Program-made: the position numbers and the translations under genes
Assembly (NCBI RefSeq): GCF_020360975.1
Contig: NW_025408676.1
Location: 620,001-684,000 of the forward strand
Length of the DNA: 64,000 nt
From: Hirsutella rhossiliensis
Taxonomy: Eukaryota; Ascomycota; Sordariomycetes; Hypocreales; Ophiocordycipitaceae
Direction of reading: 5' to 3'
Notes under the pieces: model-generated
Told to the model about the DNA's origin: nothing
Databases searched by the model: none
The model's input: the letters and a program-made list of their open reading frames with translations, nothing else
Shown: in pieces, positions 39,756-51,336 of the stretch
Numbering within the stretch: the first letter of the stretch is position 1
How the letters are laid out: the number at the start of each line of letters is the position of its first letter

Positions 39756-40960
39756 CCTGGCATACAACGGAGAAATGCCACTGCTGCAGAACTGTCAAGT
39801 CATATTGATTAAGTGACTGGTCTGGACGTCCATCCGAGCCGCTTCTCCTCTTTCAAGTACTACTTGCATGCATATTCGGTCGATATATGTAAGCTCTATT
39901 GGTGCTGCGGCTTACAGGACGGCTCAGATAGGCCGGCATTCCTTGAACTGGTTTCAAACGATCCCAGCGGACAGCCTAGAGCGGGCCACATTGTGGGACT
40001 GCAGGTGGTTTGCCGTGTCTGGTACAAACTGCGGTCGTCTTACTCAAGGGTGTTGACTGAAGGGGCTGTCAGGCACATTGCACAAAAGAACGCTCCAGCG
40101 TATTCTCAGCCACTGTTCTCGAACCTCAAAAGCAGCGATGCTTTGGTGTGCCTGTTGCATGTCACTTATGTGTATATTATCTCTCAACACCATCTCCGGA
40201 AAGGTCTGATGCATCAGATATTGCGTAATCATAATCATTGGCCTTGCTTCATTCTTTTGCACCTTGGATGCCGAAAGATACGCGTGGGGGTGGCATTGCA
40301 GGGAGTTGACACATCGGTTGCCAGATTCGCCGCCTCTTACTCCGTACTTCGCCTGTGGGACATGCCTTGCACATATGTATGCCGCGTCGTCGGCTCAAGG
40401 CTGCAACCGGCCGCGGTGATCAAGACGCACCCTGGCCACGGCGAGGTCCGTCGGCCTGCCGCGTCACTCCGTCGCCAGCCACCCCACCCCCGACGTCCCG
40501 ATGCTTGGCTCGTAAATCGGCTTGCCACCCTCATTGTCCATACGACTGGTCAGTCTTTAAGACTCATTTGGCGGGCTAGGAATACATACGCCGAACGGAA
40601 CAAGATCTCAGGTTCCACTCCTGGACGCGGCAGAATCGTATGATGCCATCGGAATTTTGTGATTGTGACCTCGATCTCGATCCAACGGCGGGTCGACGAC
40701 TGCTTAAAGCCGCAGCGCTCAGCCGCATATACCCGAGACGGCTGTGGGTCAAGGTGTTATTGACGATATCTTATAGGGATTGCTGAGAGGAGTTGGTATT
40801 GAAGCGTAAACGCGAGTTTAAACGAATCGAGCCGCGGAATTTCTGCACGGGCATCTGGGCCATCGATATTGCCGACGCTTACCCTTCGGCCGGTATCATC
40901 GACACCCACATCAGCTCAATCCAGCCAGCATGGATGCCTCTAAGCTAAACCAAGCATCAA
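39756..40960. other. Intergenic, no gene recognised
   Basis: A 276-codon plus-strand frame (39813-40643) lacks any domain or leader and I treat it as chance. The sequence still has normal CA/TG content. Confidence 0.4.
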
Positions 40961-43281
40961 GGTCAAAGAATTTCAAAATGCTCCCCTAGAAAAGCACCTC
41001 AACTGCCAGTATTCTCTCTACCCTTCTCCCGCTATATGCCCTGGCAACCCTATCTAAGTAGAAGAACTATAGCGCAGGTATAACGAAAGAAAAGGAAATC
41101 CCACGATATCTAACGGGAGGGCATATACGGAACTAGCTAGGCAAGCGACTTAGATAATATTAAGAGGCGTATACTATATCTTCTTAGGCCTATATTAGAA
41201 CCTACGAAGGGCCTCCTAGATATAGGGGAAGCTCGACCGGGGTCTTGCCCTTACCGGAGGGGACCTACTCGCGGAAGCACTTGCCTTTTTGCTAGGTAAA
41301 GGAGGCCTGGAGGTACCCGGACTAGGTGACGTATTCCTCGCGCGGTATGACCTTTATTTGCGTATATCTTACCACGAGGGCCTCGAGCGATTATCAACGA
41401 TATAGTTGGGGGGGCGGAGATGGAGCGGCGCTCAGTTCGAAGCAGATAAAATAACAGCTACTCGAAACGCTATAAGGGCGAGCAATACACTATTTACTTA
41501 GGTAGCGCCTCTTTATGCCTTTGCTTTAGGGTGCTCCGAATACTACTCGAAAAAGCAATAGGATAAGCAATAGACCTTATCGTAGTGTCCGGTATCTATA
41601 GTTGCGATGCGTATTCCTTCTATAGGACGATGGTAGGCAGCTATAGATAAAATATTCGCGAAACCTACGAATAAACTTCCTATCTGAGTCTCTAAGCAGA
41701 AAATAAATTAACATATTATCACTAGCATAGTGTTACAGCATTCTTAGGTATAGTTAGAGAGAAGAAGACAGGGAAAGGAAGGTAGAAGATAAGGGTCTCT
41801 AGGTCGTCTGGCTCGCGAATCTTGTGGAACGGGGGAATCTGCTCGGCAGTGCACAGAACAGGTGCAGCTTGGGGCGTGGTGGGTGTACCGGCTACCACGG
41901 CGCTCGAGCGATCTGCCTTGCGCCCGATTCGCCACCTGGGATCAGCCTGGCCCCGAGGTAGCATGTCGTGCATGGGAGATGAAGGGTGATTGGATGACGG
42001 ACCTGGCAAAAGGCGCCGAGACGACGACGACGGCTGATGTCAAAGTGTGTCAAAGTGTGTAAGTGACTAAGAGCCAAAACTTGCACTGCCAGACAGCGTC
42101 CTCTTCAAGACTCACTTCAGCAACGCTACATTTAGGTATACATGCCCAAGCACCGACAGTGATGCGGCCCTGGCCGTGACGGGTAAATGGATAGTTCCGG
42201 CTTCGAGGTCCTTATTGAGACGTCACCCAGGAGCTAGCTCCATGTCAACTCGACTCGAACTATAGACATCGCTATACTTTGGTTTCCAGAGCTTTAGATG
42301 CTCTACAGTTAACGCAGATAATGCGAAGGAGGGTGAACAAGCCATGCCTCAAGACTGGATTCTACGCGTTGCATTTTATCTGCTCTTCCTCCGTCAATTC
42401 TCACCTTCTCCTTGCTTTCTATTGACACGTTGTGCTGCATGACATGACACGTTGGCGCTCGCTCCCAGGGTTTCTAGGTTTCGCTCCCAATCGGCCGTCG
42501 CGATATATACCTGCCTGACGGCAATCTAGAGAGCAGCTCCTATAATACAAATACATACAGCCTCCCTCCCTCCCTAGCGCACCGAACGACAAGTGAGATT
42601 GCCCTCCGACTTGAGTTACGCCTGTTGTAACAAGATCGGCAACAGAAACCCGAGGCTTGGGCCGCTCGGCGACGCATATAGCTGCCTCTAGACTTCCTGA
42701 CTTTCTGCTTTCTATTTATCTCTTAGTTTCAAGGATTCCAGACGCGACTTAGCACTATATGCTCTATCGAATGTCCTATTAGAAATCGAGTCTAAGCCTT
42801 TATATTGTCTCTAAGTTTTATCGGGACCTCGCCCTCGCCCTTGACGCGGAAAATCGGAAGAGCTTACTCGTAGACCGAGACGCTCTTACTAATAAGAGCT
42901 ACTAGCTTAAGACTACGAGCTGCGCTTTACTGCTTTTTCTTAGTTGCGAATGCTACTAGGGCTAATTTATATTTTACGAGTGGTCTAAGACAGGAAATAG
43001 CTAGAGCCCGAGTGGTATGGGCCTGGAATCAGCTATACAGTTGTACAGAACAACACATCCTTTCCTGCGACGGCATTACTTTTGCCGTGGAATGGAATAC
43101 ATACTCGAGAGTTATATACTATGTAAATAACTAGAATATAAGATATTGCTAGTCGTCTTCTCGACGTATATTAAGTCTCGCACTCTCCTCCTCTCTATCG
43201 ACTCAACAACAAATCGCACAACCAAACTTTCTTAGCCTCGATAAATCAACTCTTCGAATTTATATACTCCAAGTCTTCAAA
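40961..43281. other. Partly RIP-mutated, gene-free sequence
   Basis: From about 41000 to 41740 and again from about 42720 to 43170 TpA-rich words (TATA, CTAG, TTAG, CTTAG) dominate and CpA/TpG are scarce, as expected from RIP of old repeats. Between about 41780 and 42560 base use is more normal, but the frames there show no domain. The final ~100 bases are a CT/CA-rich leader of the split secreted-protein gene that starts at 43282. Confidence 0.55.
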
Positions 43282-43314
43282 ATGAAGTATTCTATTACCG
43301 CTATCGTTACCATC
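43282..43314 (+). pseudogene. 5' fragment of a secreted Cys-rich protein gene split by a retrotransposon
   Basis: An ATG after a typical CA-rich fungal leader opens a signal-peptide start (MKYSITAIVTI). It is cut after 11 codons by the Gypsy element at 43315. The frame resumes exactly at 48486 once the element and one copy of CCATC are set aside. See the 3' fragment. Confidence 0.85.
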
Positions 43315-43550
43315 TGTCACGGGCTGTGCCCGGCTGGTGGACCCGGTTGTACCGGGTCCGGTGGGTCGTGCTCCGGTGGCAACACCGGCCCCGCTCCGCG
43401 GACCCAGAAGCTGCGAGAACATTCCGAGAAGGGCAATATAAGCTCGCACTCGAGGCTACGCCTCGAGTTCAGCTTCTTTTCCTCCTTAGCTCTAGATAGA
43501 CAACATCTAGGCACCTGCTTGTTGAATAAACTCCGGGCCAGCCTTTCACA
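43315..43550 (+). repeat. 5' LTR of the Gypsy element
   Basis: 236 bp, TGTCACGGGC...CCTTTCACA. It contains GGACCCGG-TTGTA-CCGGGTCC and CTCGAGG-CTACG-CCTCGAG palindromes. It differs from the 3' LTR only by about 4 inserted bases and neighbouring changes in a GC-rich stretch near 43370-43400. Confidence 0.95.
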
Positions 43551-43598
43551 TATCTAGAGCTCCTTCTAAATACCGCAAGCTGCAGACTGCTCGTCAGG

Positions 43599-44698
43599 AT
43601 GGACCAGCAGAGTGAGAGCCCAAGTCTCCAGCAGCAATGGATTGACCAACGCATTCAAGAAGCGGTCAATGCGACTCTCAGCCCTCTACAGGACCAACTT
43701 TCCTTGCTGATGGAGCAACTCGGGCGAGCGCAGCCGCAGAGCGCCGACTTGCAATCGCCGCCAGTGGCACGAGGATTGGGCGAGAGCACGCCTGGCTTGG
43801 GCACGCCCTCCCAAAACCTGCGGTACTGGAATGCGGAAACCGTTGCCCAACCCACCCAAGTATGACGGCTCACGGAAGAGCTACTCCTCCTGGGCCAGGC
43901 AGATGCGAGACAAGCTGGACCTTGATGCACACTACTACAGTGGAAATCGCGAACTTTGGTACCTCATCAACTCATGTTTGGACGAGCGACCACAGCAAGT
44001 GGTCGCTACCTTTACGCCGCGGAGGCCCTGGGGTAGCTACGACCCCAAGAGTTCATGCGATACCTCGACCGAACCTACCAGGACAGCAACATCCAATCCC
44101 GCGCTGCTGCCACGCTGAGAACTATGCGGCAGCGCGAAGACCAACCTCCCGCGTCCTTCCTTCCCGATTCGAACAGGCATTAGCTGAAGCCGGGGGAGCA
44201 GACTGGCCGGACAGTGCAAAGATCGTATTTCTAGAGAACGCAATAAATGCACGCCTCCAAGAGAGTTTGGTCACAGCCGTCCTACCCGACGACTACCAGG
44301 GATGGCTTGCGAGAGTTCAGGAAATTGCGGGCAGATTGGAGAGACTGAAACCCGGTAGGCAGCCGACGTCGACTGAGCGGACGCCTCAACAGCTACCAAG
44401 GCAACGACCCAAGGAGGAACCGGAGGACCCCGACGGAGATGTTAAGATGACGGACATCAACCGTATTGGCCACGAGTCGAAGGGTCGTCGACATGTCGAT
44501 AAGAAGCCGAAGGATGAGCGCCGCTGCTATCGCTGTGGTCGGACGGATCATCTTATCGTGGACTGCCCAGCCCAGGTGGTCTTTCCTGGCGAAGGAAGCA
44601 ACAGCGACCTAAAGCTGCGCGCATGAAGAAGCCCGATGCCGCAGATGATTCGGAATCAACCGCAGCATCCAGTGAGGACGAGTCGGCGGGAAAAGACT
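43599..44698 (+). pseudogene. Gag gene of the Gypsy element, frameshifted
   Basis: Starts at Met 43599 with a Gln-rich helical N-terminus (MDQQSESPSLQQQWIDQR). The frame changes near 43840-43860 into PPKYDGSRKSYSSWARQM, a typical Gypsy capsid start, again between 44040 and 44120, and again near 44590. The nucleocapsid zinc knuckle CYRCGRTDHLIVDC (C-X2-C-X4-H-X4-C) lies at about 44524-44566. The protein would end at 44698 after a Ser/Glu-rich tail. Confidence 0.85.
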
Positions 44699-44759
44699 AG
44701 CCCCGGGGCGAAAGCGGGCGCCGGGGCCTGCAAAGGCAGACATCCGGGACTGGGAAGCG

Positions 44760-47700
44760 TTCAAGCCACGAATGAATAGTCGGACTGTATTAGTCAACGC
44801 GCGGGTAAACCGAGGCTATCGAATACGCGCCCTTGTCGACTGTGGATGTGACTGCTATGCCGTGATCGACGAAGCCCTTGTTCGGAAGCTGCGGATACCC
44901 TTCGTCGACTCGAAACCACGAGAAATTGGGGGATTCTCAGAGTCAGCGAAGAGTGTCATATCCCCAGGGTCGTGGCTGTTGTGGTCGAGACAGCTGGATT
45001 TGACGAACGTGTCTTTGCATACGTGATCCCAAGCCTGGGCCAGGACATGTTCCTCGGCCGGCCTTGGATGGAGAGAAATCACGTCGTGTACGATGCTGCC
45101 AAGCAGCGAATGTACCATGGGAGGGCAGGTGTGACGATACGCCTCATTGGGCAGGAAGAGCCCGCCAAGATACGCGCGATTCGAAGCGCAAGACTCGTGT
45201 CGGCAGCCGTATTCACGGCGGAGTGTCGACGCGCAAAGAGACGCAAGAAGTGCAACGCGATCTCGATTCATGCAATCAGTTTGTCGGATATAGAGAGGCG
45301 CTTCAGCCGAAGCCGCCAGTCGATCCGAGCGAGAAGGTCCCGGCAGAAGTGCTGAAAGAATTCCGCGACCTATTCTCACCAGGAGAGGCAATGAAGCTGC
45401 CGCCACATCGACCGGGTGTGGATCATGAAGTCAACCTGCAGCCTGACAAGAACGGCAACGAGCCACCCCTTCCGTGGGGCCCACTCTACAACATGTCACG
45501 AGAAGAGCTGTTGGTCTTGCGAAAGACCCTGAAAGACCTGCTGGACAGAGGATTCATCCGAGCGAGTAGCTCAGCGGCTGCCGCGCCGGTGCTGTTCGTG
45601 CGGAAGCCGAATGGAGGGCTGCGATTTTGTTGCGACTACCGAGCGCTGAATGCAATCACCAAGCGCGACCGATACCCACTGCCCCTCATCGCGGAGACCC
45701 TGCAGAATCTGGCCAAGGCTAAGTGGTTCACCAAGTTGGACGTGGTGGCCGCTTTCCATAAGATCCGCATGGCTCCGGGACATGAGGGAAAGACTGCATT
45801 TCGCACGAGGTTTGGGCTCTACGAGTGGCTCGTGTGCCCTTTCGGCCTGAGCGGCGCCCCGGCATCATTCCAACGATACATGAACAGTGTATTGCGCGAA
45901 TGGCTGGACGACTTTGTCACAGCGTACCTGGATGATGTACTGATCTACTCGAGCGGTTCGAAGGCGGATCATGAGGCTAAGGTGCGACGAGTTCTCCAAG
46001 CACTCGCCGACGCTGGGCTGCACCTAGACCCAGCGAAGTGCGAGTTTTCGGTACAAGAGGTCAAATACCTTGGGTTCATCGTCAACGCAGGGAAAGGAAT
46101 CGCCTGCGACCCCGAAAGCAGCGCGCCATCCGCGAATGGGAGGCCCTGACCACGGTGAAGGGTGTCAGAAGCTTTCTGGGCTTCGCCAACTATTACCGGA
46201 TCTTCATCCCCGACTATGCCAAGATCACGCAGTCTCTGGATGCCCTGCTTAAGAAAGGAACTGCCTTTCATTGGGGACGAGCGGAGAACGAGGCGTTTCA
46301 GGAGCTGAAGCGACGATTTTGCGAGTCACCGGTGCTCAAGCAGTGGGACCCGAGCCTCCCGACCTTTTTGGAGACGGATTGCTCAGGCTACGCATTGGGA
46401 GGCGTCCTGTCGCAGGAAGGCCCAGATGGACGTCGACACGCATGCGCCTTCTTCTCGAAGCGACTTTCGCCAAAAGACAAGCCACAGGGCATTGACGACG
46501 AGCGGGAACAAGGAAGAATGATACAGTTGATACCGGATAGTGCCATTCCATCATCGACAAGAGCATGTATCAACGCGATGAGTTCTGACTGTTCAGAGGC
46601 ATCCACCCTGCCGAAGATGAAGGTCTTCGAGGTAGCGGACCTGCAGCAACTCTGGGACGAAACGGTGGCGAAGGACTCGATATTCCGGGCAGCCTATAAG
46701 GCAGTCCGCGATCGCGAGCGTGCCTTCCCGCCCTCGCTGGGCCTGAAGATCCAGATTTCAGAATGTGCGATCGACGCAGGCAAAAGGCTGACATTCAGAG
46801 ACCGTATTTGGGTGCCGGGTGGATCCGGAGAGGAGGGTAACCAGGAGGAAGCTGAGAAAGACCAGTTGAGAACCCGCATTGTGCAGCAGTCGCATGACTC
46901 TGTTGCGACCGGTCATCCCGGCAGGAAGGTACGCTGGCTATTGTGGCTCGGCGATTCTACTGGCCTGGGCAGTCCCAGCTGGTTCGCCGGTACGTAGCCA
47001 ATTGCGACACCTGCGGCAGAGCACACATCTGGCGCCAGTCGAAAAGGGGATTTCTCAAGCCTCTGCCGATTCCAGATCGACCCCGAAGCCATTTGTCCAT
47101 GGACTTCATCACAGATCTGCCGCCTACTGGACCGAGCAAGGCAAGGTACCTGTGGGTGATTGTGGACAGACTGACAAAGGCTGTGACCCTCGAGGTGATG
47201 GACAACATGGAAGCTGAGCCGTGTGCAAACCGTTTTCTCCAGTGTCATTACCGATTTCACGGAATGCCACGGTCCATCGTCAGCGACCGCGGGAGCAACT
47301 GGCTAAGTAGGTTCTGGAAGAGGTTCTGCCGTCTTGCAGGTGTCACGCAGAAATTGAGCACGGCCTATCATCCTCAGACGGACGGAGGGCCAGAGAGAAT
47401 GAACCAGGAGATCGAGGCCTACCTGAGAGCCTACGTGTCGTACGTGCAGGACGACTGGGAGAACTGCTCCCTGCCGCGCAGCTGGCACTCAACAATCGTG
47501 AATCCGCAGCGACCAAGATCAGCCCCTTTTTCGCTGAGCATGGTTACCACGTCGATCCCATCAGCGTCGAGGAATCGGAAGAGCCACCGAGGCATAGAGA
47601 GGAAAGCAGAGCTGATAGCCTACTCAGTCGCCTGCAGGAGGTCAATGAGTACATGCAAGCAGTGATGGCCTCCTCACAGCAACAACAAGAAGAGGCTGCC

Positions 47701-48200
47701 AACGCAAAGCGACAGCCTGCGGAGCGATTTGAAGTTGGTGACAAGGTGTGGCTCTCGATGGCAAACTACAGATCGCCACGACCGTGCAAGAAGCTCGACT
47801 GGCTGCATCACAAGTACACAGTCACGAAGGTAATTAGTTCGCACGTTGTTGAGCTCGATGTTCGTGGCTCAATTTACCCGCGATTTCATGTTGACCTTTG
47901 CGGCGGGCGCATCAAGATCCGGCTCCTGGCCAAAGGTAGATGACGCACAGCCACCACCGGTACAAGATGAGTCCGGCACGAATCTGTGGGATGTCGACGA
48001 GATTCTCTGCGCGAGATGGAAGAAGCGGGGACGAGGGAATTCAGGCAAGCACTAGTGCGATGGACGGGCTACGCAGAGCCGACTTGGGAGCCAGTTGAGT
48101 GGTTGCAAGGAACAATTGCGATGAAGGCATTCGAGGACAAGTACGGGCCAATCAAGACCAATGATGGCCCTAGGAGAGGTACGAGACGCTGGCAGGAACG
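44760..48200 (+). pseudogene. Pol gene of the Gypsy element, frameshifted and partly deleted
   Basis: Protease: IRALVDCGCDCYAVIDE near 44830, where the usual Asp-Ser/Thr-Gly reads Asp-Cys-Gly. Reverse transcriptase: 45390-46100, with [40 protein letters not shown] and the catalytic [10 protein letters not shown] at about 45924. RNase H: begins FLETDCSGYALGGVLSQE near 46366 but jumps from KRLSPKDKPQG directly to a post-RNase H linker, so most of the domain is gone. Integrase: zinc-finger remnants near 46890-47020 (CDTCGRAH), catalytic SMDFITDLPP, VSDRGSNW and GGPERMNQEIE between 47097 and 47410. C-terminal chromodomain: LVRWTGYAEPTWEPVEWLQG near 48050-48110. Frame changes occur near 44975, 45330, 46110, 46950, 47480, 47945 and 48040. 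No active polyprotein can be made. Confidence 0.9.
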
Positions 48201-48248
48201 CAAGAACCCCGCAGACGCCGACCTGGTCGGAGGGGACAAGGGGGGTAA

Positions 48249-48480
48249 TGTCACGGGCTGTGCCCGGCTGGTGGACCCGGTTGTACCGGGTCCGGTGGGT
48301 CGTGCCCGGTGGCAACACCGGCCGCCCGCGGACCCAGAAGCTGCGAGAACATTCCGAGAAGGGCAATATAAGCTCGCACTCGAGGCTACGCCTCGAGTTC
48401 AGCTTCTTTTCCTCCTTAGCTCTAGATAGACAACATCTAGGCACCTGCTTGTTGAATAAACTCCGGGCCAGCCTTTCACA
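48249..48480 (+). repeat. 3' LTR of the Gypsy element
   Basis: 232 bp near-identical copy of the 5' LTR, followed by the target duplication CCATC. Confidence 0.95.
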
Positions 48481-48797
48481 CCATCCTCGGGCTCGCCCTC
48501 GCCGATATGCACGGCGGCTACGGCCAGAAGAAGCCGCAGGCGAAGTGTGATCTCGCCTGCCCTCTAAAGTGCCTCCGCGAAGCGCCCGAGTGCAAGCATG
48601 AGCCCAAAGGCGCGGACGTCAATAAGGCTATCTGCCGGGTCCTTGAGCGCGATAGGGAATTTATGGATAGCTGCCTTGAAAAGTGCTCCGAACAGAGCAA
48701 GTCTGGCGGCGGCCGTACGTTCCATCCCAATACAGGCAGCATAAGATTCTCTAAACGAATAAAACTAATAAATTATCGTAGATATTACTTGCGATGA
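48481..48797 (+). pseudogene. 3' fragment of the split secreted Cys-rich protein gene
   Basis: Reading from 48486, in frame with the 11 codons at 43282-43314 when the element and one TSD copy are ignored, the sequence finishes a signal peptide (LGLALAD) and runs into a mature domain with at least seven cysteines: KCDLACPLKCLREAPEC, AICRVLERD and DSCLEKCSEQ. The frame is open to 48794, but a consensus donor GTACGT at 48715 suggests an intron with a further exon not resolved in the AT-rich sequence beyond. The ancestral product would be a ~100-residue secreted protein. As it stands the signal peptide is separated from the mature domain by 5.2 kb, so the gene is almost surely dead. An internal Met at 48507 could only give a form without a signal peptide. 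Confidence 0.85.
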
Positions 48798-49880
48798 CGT
48801 CGATAAGATATTCTGCACTTCTAACTATAAAAAGCACAATTAAAAGTCTTACGACTGCAAGAGCCCTTCTAATAATCGCTAGAGCATGAGCGATAGTTTC
48901 TAAGAGAAGCTATATCGTTCTCTACACACCCTCGTTTGAATAACGCTATGTAACTACTTTTGGTAGGATAAGCTATTCATAACGACATAGAGAAAGACAC
49001 TATAGGCTTAGGGCTAGAAAAAATCTTAAAACTGCTTTGCTCTGTACCACCTAACACCCCCGTTTTGCTCACAGCCACCTTATGCTCAGCGAAAATATGT
49101 CACGCGCCTAAAGACCTGGGCTGCGTCATCTGAAACCAAAGTGGGAGTCGCAACGCGCGGCAGGCGCTATATAAGGACGAGGGGGGAACCACAGCCCACT
49201 AGAGGAGTTCTTTAGAGTTCAACAGTGGAATTAATCGATCCCAGTTCTTCACTCTCTGTTTAGTCGTGCTTGTGCTCCTTATAAAATGCCACCGCCCCAT
49301 ACAAAATTGACCAACTTTACTTACACCAAAAATCTGCTCAATTGAGATGCAATTCACAATTAGTTCACGCATACTTCTAAACATCGCCTAAAAGTTATAT
49401 TTAAAATAAGCACCTCCTCAGAAAAGGGCTCGCTTAAGACTACCGGCTCGTCTGGCCCTAGGGTGGCGATTAAAGCAACCAACTCAACCTCAGCCCTCGG
49501 TTGAGTTAATTGACCGCTTAATAAGCTTTTCCTCCGTTGAGTTGATCAACCCGGTAACAAGGACGAATTCTATAATTTTAGCAACTCTCCTCCGAGATAT
49601 ATAATGATAAGCACTCCGCTTAAATAGTGGTATCGAGAAGAGCAGAGGAGTAAGTATTGACTCTGATGGGTACGGCGAAACAGAATGGACTGTGTCTCAA
49701 GATGAGTTCCGGTGGGTTTGCAAGTGTTAACCTCTACCCAGGCCGCTATCCATGGCAGCTTCCCAGGCAGCCACTCCTGTAGGCATCTTCTGTATGAGGA
49801 CACTAGGTGACGAAGTGCAATAAGTTTCCGTGAGATGCTAGCCGCCTGGAAGTTGTCTATCTAGAGCCAAGGAAGAAAGA
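48798..49880. other. AT-rich intergenic sequence with a hairpin-rich patch
   Basis: No gene seen. Around 49455-49550 the words ACTCAACC and GGTTGAGT recur in both orientations and can pair, which might mark an end of a small non-autonomous element. Base use is AT-rich but not extreme. Confidence 0.4.
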
Positions 49881-50420
49881 AGTAAATCCCGAGGTGAAGG
49901 TCTCGAGTTTCAGCTTCAATCTGTCCGTAGGCACGGACCAACAACATTATATATCCTATGACAGAGGCTACAGTAGATCCGCAACTTCTACGGCAACCTA
50001 CAGCCTCAATAGCTATGGCTGGCCTCTGGCCGAACTCAGCCCTTTACCCCTGTTGGCCTACGTACAGGCTATGTTACCCTCCTTGAGTTCTAGACGTTGG
50101 CCGTCGAAAGAAACCTCAATACGGAGCACCTCATTCACGGTCACTTCCAAATTCCGAAAGGTACCGTCATAGTCGGAACCAACTTCCAGAACCCTGACTT
50201 GCGCTGGGCCAAGACGACGGACTTCAACGAGCTTGAAAGGTCCTTGATTGGTTCTTGATCTATGGGCATATATTCGTCCTTGCGTCTGCTAGAGTAACAA
50301 GACGCATTTAAAGATAAAGACCGGGAACTATAGGGTTTTCAATGCAGGCAAGCCTCTTCCCAAGCTGGAGAACCTGGACGACCTTAAGGCTGCCCTTGTC
50401 GAGGCTGGTGTCATGTAACC
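49881..50420 (+). pseudogene. Possible decayed coding relic, unknown family
   Basis: Two stretches look coding. Around 50130-50255 a plus frame reads EHLIHGHFQIPKGTVIVG followed by a segment with DLRWAKTTDFNELE, then hits a stop. Around 50341-50415 another frame reads NAGKPLPKLENLDDLKAALV and ends at a TAA. Between them are several stops. I do not recognise the protein. It may be a degraded gene next to the RIP block. Confidence 0.3.
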
Positions 50421-50568
50421 TAGTCGCAACTCCCTCCTCCTTAGTAAGTAGAGTATAATAATTAATAAGCTTAACTGTGGCCCCTTTTACCTTATTCTTC
50501 CCTTCTATCGTCTATTTATCTTTCTAACGTTAGGATCATATTCTATTCAATAGGTATCTTACTCTTAA

Positions 50569-51336
50569 TTATAACCCCTTTCGAAAAATACGCTTCCCAG
50601 CTCCTTCTAGCGCCATTTCATCAGCCGGATAGGGACCCTTAACTTTCCAGACAGTATTGGACTTCCATAACCCATCCCAGCCCTTCATTTCCGTAAGCTC
50701 GTCAATCGACTGGCCATTGCCGTTAATATCACTATTGGCACCACGGCTTTCCATTCCGATACCTTCTACATACCCCCACTGAGCTATGAGGACTGGTGAC
50801 ACACTATAGGTCACTAGGGTACCATCGGCCATCATATTCCTCATATGTTCATCAACCGGATTATCAAGGTCCATGGCAGACCTAAGCAGTAGTTTTGCAG
50901 CACCAGTTTGACTGATAGCATATGCTGTTGTGCAGACGGTGCCACCTGATTTTCGGATCACCCTTTCATTGTCTAGGGTATGGCCGAAGAAGTCGTAGCC
51001 GGCCGGAGCATACGGGTCAGGGAATGTAAGATTGAATTCCCTACCCGGCTCATCTTTAAGACAGTGACCAATCGATAAAATATCCTAGTAGCGACTTTGC
51101 CACGGATCGTCTAGATTGTATTCTATCGTCCGCTCGGTCGACTTCTCGCTTGAATTTCTAATAAGGCTTGCTTTCCAGCCACCAGTAGATATCGGAGTTG
51201 AGCTAATCCGCCGTAGGAACAGTATAAAATACCTATTAAAATTAGACATAATTTCGCGGATATTAACGTCCTAGCCTGCATCCGATTCGATAATAAGCAC
51301 CGCGGGAGAAGACTTCCTTAGCATAGTAGACCAGAC
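50569..51336 (-). pseudogene. Glycosyltransferase family 25-like gene with Trp-to-stop mutations
   Basis: The 3' half (50961-50569) is open and carries RKSGGTVCTTAYAISQTGAA and an ending typical of fungal GT25 (LPS-type) glycosyltransferases. Extending the same frame upstream without any indel gives family-like sequence: SPAVLIIESDAG, then a helical stretch, SSTPISTGGWKASLIRN, a DDPWQSRY segment and YDFFGHTLDNERVI. Two TAG codons interrupt it, at 51273-51271 (after ESDAG, where the family has Trp) and at 51087-51085 (after QSRY, before DILSIGHC, the WDxLxxG position). Both fit TGG to TAG, a G-to-A change. More TAGs follow at 51342-51337, beyond which the N-terminus dissolves into RIP-mutated DNA. 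Such enzymes add sugars to proteins or glycans in the secretory pathway. The gene is now inactive. Confidence 0.8.

Larger units (their letters stand above)
43315..48480 (+). mobile_element. Ty3/Gypsy LTR retrotransposon with chromodomain (chromovirus), defective
   Basis: A 5166 bp element with complete ends: LTRs of 236 and 232 bp with TG...CA termini, a 5 bp target duplication CCATC (43310-43314 and 48481-48485) and a purine tract GAGGGGACAAGGGGGGTAA directly before the 3' LTR. The inner part holds gag and pol in Gypsy order: gag with a zinc knuckle, protease, reverse transcriptase, RNase H, integrase and chromodomain. The chromodomain marks it as a chromovirus, whose integrase is steered to modified chromatin. 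Coding frames are broken at about ten places and RNase H is partly deleted, so it is not autonomous. LTRs differ only by small indels, which implies a recent insertion, and base use shows no RIP. Confidence 0.95.

Noticed and set aside
39813..40643. 276-codon plus-strand frame
   Set aside because: No domain, signal peptide or conserved-looking segment; the composition looks like non-coding sequence.
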